The notes beneath the pieces were generated by a model, which ran no database searches, was not told the DNA's origin, and saw nothing but the letters and a program-made list of their open reading frames with translations. A stretch of 64,000 nucleotides of DNA from Methylocella tundrae (GTDB taxonomy: Bacteria; Pseudomonadota; Alphaproteobacteria; Rhizobiales; Beijerinckiaceae): contig NZ_CP139089.1 of the NCBI RefSeq assembly GCF_038024855.1, positions 248,001 through 312,000 of the forward strand. The letters run 5' to 3'. Shown one piece after another: positions 31,842 to 40,366 of the stretch. The translations under genes and the position numbers were made by a program. Every line of letters begins with the position of its first letter. Position 1 is the stretch's first letter.

Positions 31842-32591
31842 TCAGTACTTGGCGACGACCGGAGCCGGCGGCCCGAAGGTGTCGAACTTGTAGCTGAAGC
31901 CGACCTGCACGCGGTTCTCGGTGATGCGGCGATTGGCGTAGGCGCCGAGCCCAACGAACGAATTGTTGGCATACACAGTGGAATGACCAAAATCGGCGTA
32001 GCGATATTCGGCGCGGATCGACCAGTTGTTGGTGACGGCATATTCGAGGCCGCCGCCAACGGTCCAGCCGACGCGGGTCGACGAAGCGCTGTCATAGCCG
32101 AACGGCGTCGAAATGCTGCCGTTGAGACCAGCGAAGGCGACGCCGCCGGTGCCATAGATCAGGACGCGATCCCATGCGTAGCCGACGCGGCCACGAATCG
32201 AACCCTGAACGCTCATGTTCGAGCTGACCGTGGTCGGCACGTCGCCGACGAAGCCCGAGATGCTCTTGCTCATGCTCGAACCATCGACATCGCCCTCGAG
32301 GCCGATGACGAACTGGCTCAGCTGCAGGTTATAGCCGACATGGGCGCCGCCGATGACGCCGCTGTTGTTGGTGCTGAACGCCGCATAATCGCCGAACGCG
32401 TCACCGATGCTGTTATTTGTCTTGCCCCAGGCGTAGCCGATCTGGCCGCCGATATAGACGCCAGTCCAAGTGAAGATCGGAACCGGCGGCACATAGACTG
32501 GCGGCGGAGCGCGTGAGGGAAGATCGGCCGCAAAGGCCGAGCCGGCCAGCGCGATCGCGCCAACCGAAGCTAAAAGAATACGACGCAACAT
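31842..32591 (-). CDS. outer-membrane beta-barrel protein (Omp25/Omp31-like), paralogue 1
   Basis: A secreted 249-residue protein with signal peptide LLASVGAIALAGSAFA and a mature start ADLPSRAPPPVYVPP. The body, with TWTGVYIGGQIGYAWG, SQFVIGLEGDVDGSS and RVGYAWDRVLIYGTGGVAFA, forms the eight-stranded porin-like OMP_b-brl fold of Omp25/31 proteins. In Rhizobiales these are abundant outer-membrane proteins of structural or host-interaction interest. A terminal aromatic residue is replaced by the final Tyr of PVVAKY. It is a close paralogue of the next gene. A GGAAGGAGAAAG ribosome site precedes the ATG. Confidence 0.92.
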   Translation of the reverse strand: MLRRILLASVGAIALAGSAFAADLPSRAPPPVYVPPVPIFTWTGVYIGGQIGYAWGKTNNSIGDAFGDYAAFSTNNSGVIGGAHVGYNLQLSQFVIGLEGDVDGSSMSKSISGFVGDVPTTVSSNMSVQGSIRGRVGYAWDRVLIYGTGGVAFAGLNGSISTPFGYDSASSTRVGWTVGGGLEYAVTNNWSIRAEYRYADFGHSTVYANNSFVGLGAYANRRITENRVQVGFSYKFDTFGPPAPVVAKY

Positions 32592-32625
32592 AATGCTTTC
32601 TCCTTCCGGGGTTCAAAGCTTCCGC

Positions 32626-32653
32626 AAACTACCGCGTTTCCGCTTGAGCACAA
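32626..32653 (-). promoter_or_regulatory. promoter candidate for beta-barrel paralogue 1
   Basis: TTGTGC (complement of 32648-32653), a 16-nt spacer and TAGTTT (complement of 32626-32631) lie 35 nt upstream of the start. The same arrangement with the shared core GAAACG(C/G)(G/A)GTAGTTTGC occurs upstream of paralogue 2, supporting a functional element. Confidence 0.48.
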
Positions 32654-32774
32654 CCGCCAGGGCGGCGAAATCGCCAATCGAAGGCCGTAATTCAGAGGGG
32701 TGTGGCGGGCATGCCACATACGAATTCAAGATCCAGAGCCGACCGCTACAAATCTTACTAAGTCCTTAAAAATA

Positions 32775-32802
32775 AGAAAAAACCCGGCCATTGCTGGTCG
32801 GG
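32775..32802 (-). terminator. Rho-independent terminator of the second beta-barrel gene
   Basis: CCCGACCA (complement of 32795-32802) pairs with TGGCCGGG (complement of 32783-32790), with one G-T pair, around a 4-nt loop. It is followed by TTTTTTCT (32775-32782) on the minus strand. It differs by very little from the terminator of paralogue 1. Confidence 0.88.
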
Positions 32803-32848
32803 CTTTTTAATCTTTACGCCTTGAAAGTTGAAGCCGAGACGCTTGGCC

Positions 32849-33634
32849 TCAATACTTGGCGACGACGGGAGCCGGCATGGCCGTGTCGAACTTGTAGCTG
32901 AATCCGACCTGAACGCGATTTTCGGTGATTCGACGATTTGCGAAGGCGCCGACGGCGGTCAAGCCCGGGAAAGCGAAGGAGTTCGCGGCGTAAACCGTGG
33001 AGTGGCCGAAGTCAGAGTAGCGATACTCCGCGCGGATCGACCAATTGTTGGTGACGGCATATTCGAGGCCGCCGCCGACAGTCCAGCCGACGCGGGTCGA
33101 CGAAGCGCTGTCATAGCCAAACGGCGTCGAAATGCTGCCGTTGACGCCCGCGAAGGCCACGCCGCCGGTGGCGTACAGGAGAACGCGATCCCAGGCATAA
33201 CCGACACGGCCGCGAATCGAACCTTGGACGCCGAGGCTCGTGTGAACAGCGGTAGCGGGAGCAAAACCGGGAACGACGCCGAAGAGAGGAACATAGCCGT
33301 TCCAGGTCTTGCTCAAGCTGGAGCCGTCAACGTCGCCCTCGAGGCCGACGACGAACTGGCTGAGCTGCAGGTTATAGCCGACATGCGCGCCGCCGATAAC
33401 GCCACTGTTCGTGGTGCTGAAGGCCGCATAGTCGCCGAAGTTGTCGCCATAGCTGACGTTTGATTTACCCCAGGCGTAGCCGATCTGGCCACCGATATAG
33501 ACGCCGGTCCAGGTGAAGATCGGAACCGGCGGCACATAGACTGGCGGCGGAGCCCGCGAGGGAAGATCGGCCGCGAAGGCCGTGCCGGCAAGCGCAACAG
33601 CGCCAACCGAAGCTAAAAGCATACGACGGAACAT
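32849..33634 (-). CDS. outer-membrane beta-barrel protein (Omp25/Omp31-like), paralogue 2
   Basis: A 261-residue protein nearly identical at both ends to paralogue 1. It shares the signal peptide core LLASVGAVALAGTAFA, the mature start ADLPSRAPPPVYVPP, and the second half including VNGSISTPFGYDSASSTRVG. The two differ mainly in the middle: paralogue 2 has an insertion around NGYVPLFGVVPGFAPATAVHTSLG, and a longer loop before the last strands (FAFPGLTAVGAFANRR). The differences fall in predicted surface loops. The gene has its own promoter-like sequence, ribosome site AAAGGAGAAAG and terminator. The role is inferred as structural or porin-like. Confidence 0.92.
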   Translation of the reverse strand: MFRRMLLASVGAVALAGTAFAADLPSRAPPPVYVPPVPIFTWTGVYIGGQIGYAWGKSNVSYGDNFGDYAAFSTTNSGVIGGAHVGYNLQLSQFVVGLEGDVDGSSLSKTWNGYVPLFGVVPGFAPATAVHTSLGVQGSIRGRVGYAWDRVLLYATGGVAFAGVNGSISTPFGYDSASSTRVGWTVGGGLEYAVTNNWSIRAEYRYSDFGHSTVYAANSFAFPGLTAVGAFANRRITENRVQVGFSYKFDTAMPAPVVAKY

Positions 33635-33670
33635 AATTGCTTTCTCCTTTCAAGGGTTGGAAGCTCTTGC

Positions 33671-33698
33671 AAACTACTCCGTTTCAGGTGACCAACAA
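33671..33698 (-). promoter_or_regulatory. promoter candidate for beta-barrel paralogue 2
   Basis: TTGTTG (complement of 33693-33698), a 16-nt spacer and TAGTTT (complement of 33671-33676) lie 36 nt upstream of the start. The -10-like hexamer and its GAAACGGAGTAGTTTGC context match the upstream region of paralogue 1. Confidence 0.48.
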
Positions 33699-33856
33699 AC
33701 CGAGTCTAGGCAGAAATAGGCTTTTTCGAGACGCAATTCCCCTTGGTGTGACCTAGGCGCAACGGATTCGAAGGGATCGCTCTGGCGCAGCCGTTCCGAG
33801 CACAGCTTCCGGCTGTGTCACGCGCCGATATGTTCAAAAAAGGGCTTATAATATCA

Positions 33857-34579
33857 CTATCTTGCGATCCCCGAGGGAGGCAGCAGTCCGTCGAACTTGT
33901 AGCTGAAGCCGACCCTAACGTCGTTGGTCGTGAGCGCATGATTAACGCCGGCGCCAGGGCCAGTTACGAAAGTATAGTCGGTCGAAGAGCCGAGATCCAT
34001 GTAACGATATTCCGCCCGCACAGACCAGTTATTGGTCAGCGCATATTCAACGCCGCCGCCAATGGTCCAGCCCGCGACCGACTTTCCGATTGAATTGTAG
34101 CCAAGGAAAGATTGATAGTTGTTTGTGACGCTGGCGAAGGCGGCGCCTCCCGCCACATAGAAAAGCGCGTGGTCGAGCGCGAAGCCGAGCCGGCCGCGAA
34201 TCGTCCCCTCCACCGGAATCTGGGTGCCATAGGTGACGGGTCCGAAGCCGTAGGATTTGCTGATTCCGGTTCCGTCGACATCGCCTTCAACGCCGAGAAC
34301 GACCTGATTGAATTGCAGATTATATCCGACATGGGCGCCGCCGAGGACGCCATTGGGATTGTACGTGACGCCGGATATGGAGTAGCCGGGCCCCCACGCC
34401 GAGAGAGCGCTGGTTCCCCACGCATAGCCGATCTGACCGCCAAGATAGAGCCCGCTCCAGGTGAAGACAGGAACTGCCGGAGCGTAGTCGCTCGGACCCT
34501 GGCCGTAGGGAAGGTCGGCGGCCAGCGCCGAGCCGGCCGTGGCGGCCGCGACGGTCGTCAGGAGCAATCTTTTGAACAT
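33857..34579 (-). CDS. outer-membrane beta-barrel protein (Omp25/Omp31-like), divergent member
   Basis: A 240-residue member of the same fold, less similar to the two downstream paralogues. The signal peptide is LLLTTVAAATAGSALA, cut before ADLPYGQGPSDYAPA. The N-terminal strand FTWSGLYLGGQIGYAWG and the C-terminal YRYMDLGSSTDYTF with DVRVGFSYKFD match the family. The open frame extends upstream to 34657, but the ATG at 34579 follows a GGAAAGGAGACG ribosome site and begins the signal peptide. No terminator was found after it, and it lacks the promoter motif shared by the other two. Confidence 0.92.
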   Translation of the reverse strand: MFKRLLLTTVAAATAGSALAADLPYGQGPSDYAPAVPVFTWSGLYLGGQIGYAWGTSALSAWGPGYSISGVTYNPNGVLGGAHVGYNLQFNQVVLGVEGDVDGTGISKSYGFGPVTYGTQIPVEGTIRGRLGFALDHALFYVAGGAAFASVTNNYQSFLGYNSIGKSVAGWTIGGGVEYALTNNWSVRAEYRYMDLGSSTDYTFVTGPGAGVNHALTTNDVRVGFSYKFDGLLPPSGIAR

Positions 34580-34968
34580 GCTCGTCTCCTTTCCAAGGCA
34601 AGACGTTCGAAGCGTCGAAACGGCCGCGAAGGCCCGCGGAAACGGTTCCGCTCTCATGCCTGGCGTAAAGCATTCGCAGCTGGCGGCAGAGCGATCGGCT
34701 TAGCGTTTCGAATTGCTTACGGGATAGGGGGAAACGGTTACTAAAATGTCTCGGAATATCCTTACCAAATCGCTTCAGCGGCAATTTGATGGATGAGCAG
34801 CCAAGCACGCTCGGCGCGGGGCGTTGTCTCCCGCGAAGGTCAAGCGAGCGGCCCATGCCGCCGCCGCGATTGGGCGCTGCGGTTCGCGCCGCGATCGGGC
34901 TGACAACGCCGCGGCGTTTCGGGGAAAGACCGGCGAAGTATCGTTGGATCGGAGTGTGATACGCGCCG
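34580..34968. other. 389-bp non-coding gap before chrA
   Basis: No gene is supported. It contains two copies of GGAAACGGTT (34638-34647 and 34730-34739), the first extended to a GGAAACGGTTCC near-palindrome. These could be regulatory sites for the beta-barrel gene transcribed leftwards, but I have no match to a known regulator. The part next to chrA is coding-like only as shadow frames. Confidence 0.5.
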
Positions 34969-36198
34969 TTACGACATCATATGCGGTAGCGCGATCCCGC
35001 CAGCCGCGCTGAGGACGACCACGAGCAAGGGCGGAGCACGCCATGCGGTGAGAAGCACAAAGCCCACGAGAGCGATTCCAAAGTCTCCCGGGCTGCCTAC
35101 TGTACTGGTCCAAACAGGGTTGTAGAGTGCTGAGCCGAGCACACCGACGACGGCGGCGTTGACGCCGCGCATCATTGCTTGCGCCCTCGGATGCTTCCGG
35201 AAGACATCCCAGAAGGGCAACGCGCCCAGCAGAATTAGCATGCCGGGAAGAAAGATGGCGAGGAGGCCCAGGACGGCGCCCGCCAGCCCACGCGGCTGCG
35301 CGCTGACCACGGTCCCAAGATAGGCCGCGAAGGTAAAGAGCGGTCCCGGCGCCGCCTGGGCGGCGCCGTAGCCGGCGAGGAAGGCGTTGTCGTCAATCCA
35401 ACCAGGCGTGACGAAAGCCTCGCGCAGTAAGGGCAATACAACGTGACCACCGCCGAAGACCAATGCGCCGGAGCGGTAGAAGGCGTCGAAGAGGGCGACA
35501 GGCTGGGAGCCGCCGAGGTCGCGCAGGACCGGGAGCCCAAAGAGGAGCCCGAAAAAGGTGGTCAAGGCGACCAATCCCACCCTGCGCGAGACAGGCACGA
35601 CAACATGGTCCGCAGGAGAGGTCGGCGCGCCCCGGCAGAACCACAGCCCCGCAAGCGCGCCCAGCCCGATCGCAGCAATCTGCGCCGCTGACGAAGCGCT
35701 GAACAGAATAATCAGCGCGGCGACAACAGCGATGGAAGCGCGCTCGCGGTCGGGGCATAGCGAGCGCGCCATGCCCCACACGGCTTGGGCGATGATCGCA
35801 ACGGCGACGAGCTGCAGTCCATGCAGCAGCCCGGCGCCAGTCGGACCGCTGAGCGCGGCCGCGCCATAGGCGAAGAGCACAAGGGCGATCGCCGACGGCA
35901 ACGTGAAGCCGACCCACGCCGCGAGCGCGCCGCCGTAACGGGCGCGAAGGAGCCCGATGGTAAACCCGACCTGACTACTCGTCGGACCCGGTAGAAACTG
36001 GCACAGCCCGACAAGATCGGCATAGGCGTGTTCGTCGAGCCAGCGTCGGCGCACGACAAACTCGTCGCGGAAATAGCCGATATGGGCGATCGGCCCGCCG
36101 AAGCACGTGACGCCAAGCTTGAGGAAGACAAGCAGCACTTCAAGCGCCGAGCCTGTCCCTTGGTCTTTGATCGTGGCCGATTGCGCCGCGATCATCAT
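34969..36198 (-). CDS. chrA: chromate efflux transporter ChrA (long form)
   Basis: An inner-membrane protein of 409 residues belonging to the CHR family. It contains two homologous halves, the mark of long-chain ChrA proteins. The N-terminal half has LKLGVTCFGGPIAHIGYF and LCQFLPGPTSSQVGF; the C-terminal half has RSGALVFGGGHVVLPLL and GYGAAQAAPGPLF. Known members export chromate driven by the membrane potential, and related ones may carry sulfate. The start is ATG 36198 (a second ATG follows directly), 7 nt after GGGGGAG. It sits beside a relic of a multicopper oxidase, in what looks like an accessory insertion between the beta-barrel cluster and the bc1 operon. Confidence 0.93.
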   Translation of the reverse strand: MMIAAQSATIKDQGTGSALEVLLVFLKLGVTCFGGPIAHIGYFRDEFVVRRRWLDEHAYADLVGLCQFLPGPTSSQVGFTIGLLRARYGGALAAWVGFTLPSAIALVLFAYGAAALSGPTGAGLLHGLQLVAVAIIAQAVWGMARSLCPDRERASIAVVAALIILFSASSAAQIAAIGLGALAGLWFCRGAPTSPADHVVVPVSRRVGLVALTTFFGLLFGLPVLRDLGGSQPVALFDAFYRSGALVFGGGHVVLPLLREAFVTPGWIDDNAFLAGYGAAQAAPGPLFTFAAYLGTVVSAQPRGLAGAVLGLLAIFLPGMLILLGALPFWDVFRKHPRAQAMMRGVNAAVVGVLGSALYNPVWTSTVGSPGDFGIALVGFVLLTAWRAPPLLVVVLSAAGGIALPHMMS

Positions 36199-36240
36199 CG
36201 CGTTTCTCCCCCGTATTGGCAGGTTCGCGAGCGTCGGCGC

Positions 36241-36345
36241 TTACGCATACTTGAAGAGCGCCATGAATCCGAAATCCATGTGAAGCTGCTGGTGACAGTG
36301 GAAGCGCGCCGGGCCCGGATTGCCACGAAAATCGGCTTGATCCAC
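36241..36345 (-). pseudogene. C-terminal remnant of a multicopper oxidase
   Basis: On the minus strand the 34 codons before a TAA (36241-36243) read through a NPGPARFHCHQQLHMDFGFM segment and end in ALFKYA. This is the conserved C-terminal type 1/type 3 copper site (HCHxxxH...M) of multicopper oxidases. The frame is cut by a TGA (36346-36348) directly upstream, and no start, N-terminal domain or other copper motifs are found nearby. The piece is therefore a decayed end of a gene once transcribed towards chrA. Confidence 0.82.
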
Positions 36346-36499
36346 TCAGGCCGGCTCTCATGGAGCCGGATCACGTCTCAGCTGATGGCGCAGGAAGGCC
36401 TCTGCCGGCCGAACTACGCCAAAGCGGGCGGGCTCACAACAGCCGACGCCCGCTTCAAGCTCAAGCGCCTCTACCGGTCAATCTGACTGGATCGAGCCG

Positions 36500-37369
36500 C
36501 TAGTGCGGGCCGACCTTCGCCCAGATACGCTTCTTCACGAGATAGAGTAGCGACGCGAAGATCACGAGATAGATGATGACAGCGAAGCCGAGGCTCTTTC
36601 GTGCTTCGAGCTTGGGCTCGGCGGCCCACATGAGGAAGGCCGAAACGTCCTTGGCGTATTGCGGGACTGTCTTTGGCGAGCCGTCAGTGTAATCAACGAC
36701 GCCATCGCTCAAGGGCGGCGGCATGGCGATGCGGTGTCCGGGGAAGTATTCGTTGTAATTTGGATTGTCGGCCTTCGAGTAACCATTCAGAAGCGCGTAA
36801 ATATAGTCTACGCCTTCCTCCTGATATTGCGTGAAGGCGTCGACGATAAAGAGAGGGAAACCGCGCTCGATGTCGCGCGCCTTGGCGAGAACCGACATGT
36901 CGGGCGGAGCGGCGCCAAGGGCGGCGCGCGCCGCTTGAGGATTGGGGAAGGGCGACGGGAAGTAATCCGACGGCCTGCCGGGACGCTCAAACATGTCCCC
37001 CGCCTCGTTGGGTCCATCCTTGACCTTGAAGGTGGCCGCGAGCGCCTTGACCTGATCTTCCGAGAAGGCGGGGCCGCTTGATGACGTCAGATCGCGGAAG
37101 GCGACCAGCTTCATCGAATGGCAGTTGGAGCAGACTTCATGATAGACCTGATACCCGCGCTGAAGCTGCGCCCGGTCGAACTTTCCGAAGGGACCATAAA
37201 AGCTCCAGGACTGGCGCGCCGGCACGGGATTCTCTTCGAGGGCCGGCGCGGCGGTTGCAGCTGATTGGTCGGCGGCGACAGAGCGCGTTCCGCCGGCGGT
37301 CAGAGCCAGGGCCAAGGCGCCGATGAGAGCCGTTCCTGCGCCCGCGGCGAATATCCTGCGAAGCCTCAT
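36500..37369 (-). CDS. petC: ubiquinol-cytochrome c reductase, cytochrome c1
   Basis: Membrane-anchored c-type haem subunit of the cytochrome bc1 complex, 289 residues. It has a cleavable signal peptide (RIFAAGAGTALIGALALAL), the haem-binding motif VCSNCHSMK, the methionine ligand region GHRIAMPPPLSD, and a single C-terminal membrane anchor, SLGFAVIIYLVIFASLLYLV. It passes electrons from the Rieske centre to cytochrome c. Two ATGs are possible (37390 and 37369). I chose the second, which sits 8 nt after AAAAGGA. It is the last gene of petA-petB-petC and is separate from cytochrome b rather than fused, as it is in some relatives. Confidence 0.96.
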   Translation of the reverse strand: MRLRRIFAAGAGTALIGALALALTAGGTRSVAADQSAATAAPALEENPVPARQSWSFYGPFGKFDRAQLQRGYQVYHEVCSNCHSMKLVAFRDLTSSSGPAFSEDQVKALAATFKVKDGPNEAGDMFERPGRPSDYFPSPFPNPQAARAALGAAPPDMSVLAKARDIERGFPLFIVDAFTQYQEEGVDYIYALLNGYSKADNPNYNEYFPGHRIAMPPPLSDGVVDYTDGSPKTVPQYAKDVSAFLMWAAEPKLEARKSLGFAVIIYLVIFASLLYLVKKRIWAKVGPH

Positions 37370-37502
37370 GAATTCATTCCTTTTGGACATCAGCCGTCGA
37401 TCTTGCTTTTTAGAGCGCTCTCGAGCGACGCTTAACCGGACTTAAGCAAATGCGACAAACACGGGCAGGCAGTTTCCCGACGCCGGGAAACCGGAAAAGT
37501 CT

Positions 37503-38756
37503 CTAGTGACCCGCCAGCGCGGGGCTCGCGTCCGCCTGCTCGCCGAGCACGGCTTCCGAGATGGAGGCGGGCACCGGCCGTGTCGTCTCGAAATGACTGA
37601 GCAGAGGCAAAATCACCAGGAAGTGGAAGAAATAGTAGGCCGTGAGGACGCGTCCGGCGAGAACGGCGCCGCCTGCCGGAGGCTGCGAGCCGACATAGCC
37701 GAGCAACACCGCATCGACGACGAAGATCCAGAAGAAGATTCTGAAGAGCGGGCGATAGGCCGCCGATTTGACCTTCGCGGTATCGAGCCAGGGCAGCACG
37801 GCGAGGATCAGCACAGCGCCGAACATGGCCAGAAAGCCGCCGAGCTTCGAGGGGATCGACCGCAGAATCGCGTAAAAGGGCAGGTAATACCATTCAGGCA
37901 CGATATGAGGCGGCGTCTGGAGCGGGTTGGCCACGATGTAATTATCGGCGTGACCAAGGTAATTCGGGATGTAGAACACGAACCAGGCATAAAGGACGAG
38001 GAAGCAGGTCAGGGCAAACCCATCCTTGACAGTAAAATAGGGATGGAAGGGCAGCGTGTCTTTCTCGCTCTTCGGCTCGACGCCCGCCGGATTGTTCGAG
38101 CCCGGCACATGCAGCGCCCAAATATGCAGCACGACCACGCCGGCGATCATGAAGGGGAGCAGATAGTGCAATGAAAAGAAGCGATTAAGCGTCGCGTTGT
38201 CGACCGAATAGCCACCCCAGAGCCATGTCGTGATCGCATCGCCGACGAGGGGGATCGCGGAAAACAGGCTGGTGATGACGGTCGCGCCCCAAAAGCTCAT
38301 CTGACCCCAGGGCAGGACATATCCCATGAAGGCGGTGGCCATGGAGAGCAGGTAGATGAGGAAGCCGATCAGCCACAGGACTTCGCGCGGCGCCTTATAG
38401 GATCCGTAATACATGCCGCGAAAGATGTGGATGTAGAGGCCGAGGAAGAACATCGAGGCGCCGTTGGCGTGCCAATAGCGAAGCAGCCAGCCGAAATTCA
38501 CGTCCCGCATGATGTGTTCGACCGAGTCGAACGCGAGATCGGCGTTCGCGGTGTAATGCATGGCGAGCACGACGCCCGTGGCGATCTGCGAGACCAGCAG
38601 GAAGGCGAGGATGCCGCCGAACGTCCACCAATAATTCAGATTGCGCGGATTGGGGAAAACCACAAAGGAGGAGTGGATCAACCCGAGGATCGGCAACCGG
38701 CTTTCAAGCCACTTCGCAGCCGGATGCTTTGGGACGTAGGTCGAATCTCCGCTCAT
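37503..38756 (-). CDS. petB: ubiquinol-cytochrome c reductase, cytochrome b
   Basis: Eight-helix integral membrane subunit of the bc1 complex (417 residues), carrying two b haems and the quinone sites. The N-terminal [19 protein letters not shown] and the haem-region motifs [19 protein letters not shown] and [14 protein letters not shown] are conserved. The PEWY quinol-site motif is present in [17 protein letters not shown]. The length is normal for a rhizobial cytochrome b. It is preceded by petA and followed by petC after 133 bp. Confidence 0.98.
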   Translation of the reverse strand: MSGDSTYVPKHPAAKWLESRLPILGLIHSSFVVFPNPRNLNYWWTFGGILAFLLVSQIATGVVLAMHYTANADLAFDSVEHIMRDVNFGWLLRYWHANGASMFFLGLYIHIFRGMYYGSYKAPREVLWLIGFLIYLLSMATAFMGYVLPWGQMSFWGATVITSLFSAIPLVGDAITTWLWGGYSVDNATLNRFFSLHYLLPFMIAGVVVLHIWALHVPGSNNPAGVEPKSEKDTLPFHPYFTVKDGFALTCFLVLYAWFVFYIPNYLGHADNYIVANPLQTPPHIVPEWYYLPFYAILRSIPSKLGGFLAMFGAVLILAVLPWLDTAKVKSAAYRPLFRIFFWIFVVDAVLLGYVGSQPPAGGAVLAGRVLTAYYFFHFLVILPLLSHFETTRPVPASISEAVLGEQADASPALAGH

Positions 38757-38852
38757 GCTCTCGTCTCTGCCATGGTGTGCCGCGTGGAAATCTGCGAGTC
38801 GGCTTGCGGTCGCCCGCCTGAGGCGCGGACGGTATGCCGTTTCGCCTCAAGC

Positions 38853-39380
38853 CTAGCCTATGATGATTTTGATGTCGCTTGCGAATTTGTAGGGCGGCAC
38901 CACCAGATTGGCGGGCGCGGGTCCCTGCCGGATGCGGCCCGATTGATCGTAGACCGAACCGTGGCAGGGGCAGAAGAAGCCGCCGTCCCGGAACGGCCCC
39001 TCGTTCTTGAGCGGAACGCAGCCGAGGTGGGTGCAGATGCCGATGACGACGAGCCAGTCGGGTTTTTGCACCCGCGATTGATCCGTCGCGGGATCCCTCA
39101 GTTCGTTCAAAGGCACCGCGCGGACTTCTTTGACTTCGTCGGGCGTGCGATGCGACACGAAAATCGGCTTGCCGCGCCATTTGACGGTCAGGATCTGGCC
39201 TTCCGCTATGCCGCTGATGTCGACTTCGACCGAAGCCGCAGCCAAAGTCGTCGCGTCGGGGCTCATTTGGCTGATCAGCGGCCAAATCGCCGCAGCCGCT
39301 CCGACCGCTCCGACGGCGCCGGTCGCTATGAAGAGGAAATCTCTGCGGGTCGGTTCTTGCAACGTCGTAGTGACTGCCAT
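38853..39380 (-). CDS. petA: ubiquinol-cytochrome c reductase iron-sulfur (Rieske) subunit
   Basis: The Rieske 2Fe-2S protein of 175 residues. Its N-terminus has a Tat signal, [17 protein letters not shown], leading to the membrane anchor. The cluster ligands lie in CTHLGCVP and CPCHGSVYD, and the last strand VVPPYKF closes the fold. It takes electrons from ubiquinol. It is the first gene of the bc1 operon and is divergent from trmL; the 183-bp region between probably carries both promoters, but no strong consensus is visible. Confidence 0.98.
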   Translation of the reverse strand: MAVTTTLQEPTRRDFLFIATGAVGAVGAAAAIWPLISQMSPDATTLAAASVEVDISGIAEGQILTVKWRGKPIFVSHRTPDEVKEVRAVPLNELRDPATDQSRVQKPDWLVVIGICTHLGCVPLKNEGPFRDGGFFCPCHGSVYDQSGRIRQGPAPANLVVPPYKFASDIKIIIG

Positions 39381-39563
39381 GACATCCTCGACTGGCGCTG
39401 CGTCCGCAAGTTCCGAACGCCTCTGCGCTACGCACTAATGAAGCGTAGGGAAAGAATCAACATCTCAGACTAAGGTGTGACGCTTCGACGCCGCTTTTTT
39501 TGGCATAAATAAATCATCATACTTGCGCCGGGCCGCCGGACGCCGAACCGGGAGCGCTCCATC

Positions 39564-40073
39564 ATGCCGGGAACTTCGCCAGCGCGATTGACCCTTGCGC
39601 TCTATCAGCCGGACATTCCACAGAACGCGGGAACGATCCTGCGCATGTGCGCTTGTCTCGGCTTTGGCGCCGCGATCATCGAGCCGGCCGGCTTTCCTGT
39701 CAGCGACCGCCACTTTCGCCGCGCCGGCATGGACTATCTCGATCATGTGGCGATCGCCCGTCACGCTTCGTTCAGCGCGTTCGACGCCTGGCGCCGCCGC
39801 GAGGGCGCGCGGCTCATCCTGCTGTCGACTAAGGCGAGCCTCGCCTATACGGAATTTCGGTTCGAGGCGGGAGACATTTTGCTGCTCGGGCGCGAATCGG
39901 CGGGCGCGCCGGAGGAAGTGCACCAGGCCGCCGACGCGCGCCTTCTCATTCCGCTGCGAAATTCCATGCGATCGTTGAATGTCGCCGTCGCCGCCGCGAT
40001 GGTCGCGGGAGAGGCGGCGCGGCAAATACAGATCGCGCGCCTGGCCGACGCCAATATTGTCGAAGGCGGCTAA
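39564..40073 (+). CDS. trmL: tRNA (cytidine(34)-2'-O)-methyltransferase
   Basis: A SPOUT-fold methyltransferase of 169 residues that modifies the wobble position of tRNA-Leu isoacceptors. Family motifs are LALYQPDIPQNAGTILRMC, EPAGFPVSDRHFRRAGMDY, LLLGRESAGAPEEVH and IPLRNSMRSLNVAVAAAM, which together form the knotted SAM site. Cytosolic. It is divergent from petA, and hemF follows after 293 bp. Confidence 0.94.
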   Translation: MPGTSPARLTLALYQPDIPQNAGTILRMCACLGFGAAIIEPAGFPVSDRHFRRAGMDYLDHVAIARHASFSAFDAWRRREGARLILLSTKASLAYTEFRFEAGDILLLGRESAGAPEEVHQAADARLLIPLRNSMRSLNVAVAAAMVAGEAARQIQIARLADANIVEGG

Positions 40074-40366
40074 CGCTGCGTCATCGTAATGTCATGCAAC
40101 GCCAGGCGTCTGCCGGGCGCGCGCCTTGACGGGTGGGCGGGGGCCTCCGACAGCTCGGCAAGACCTGAAGCCCGCCGGATGCGGCGGGTAGCTTCCAAAG
40201 ACCTCGGCTTCGGGATATTCAACGCGGCGGCCGGCGGCGATTGGCGCTGCGGATAAGCCGGCGCGATCGCGGCGCGCTCCTGATCGTTCACGCGCGCGCG
40301 AGGGCGATGATCGCGAGCGATTTCAGGACGGCGCCGGATTGGCGAAAGCCGGGGAAGGCTGGACGA

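Noticed and set aside
36028..36486. 152-codon plus-strand frame spanning chrA start and the oxidase relic
   Set aside because: It crosses three unrelated segments and lacks any feature; the minus strand explains most of it.
39381..39563. TTGATT-N17-TAGTGC as the petA promoter
   Set aside because: The -10 match is poor and other equally weak pairs exist in this region, so it is not listed as a feature.
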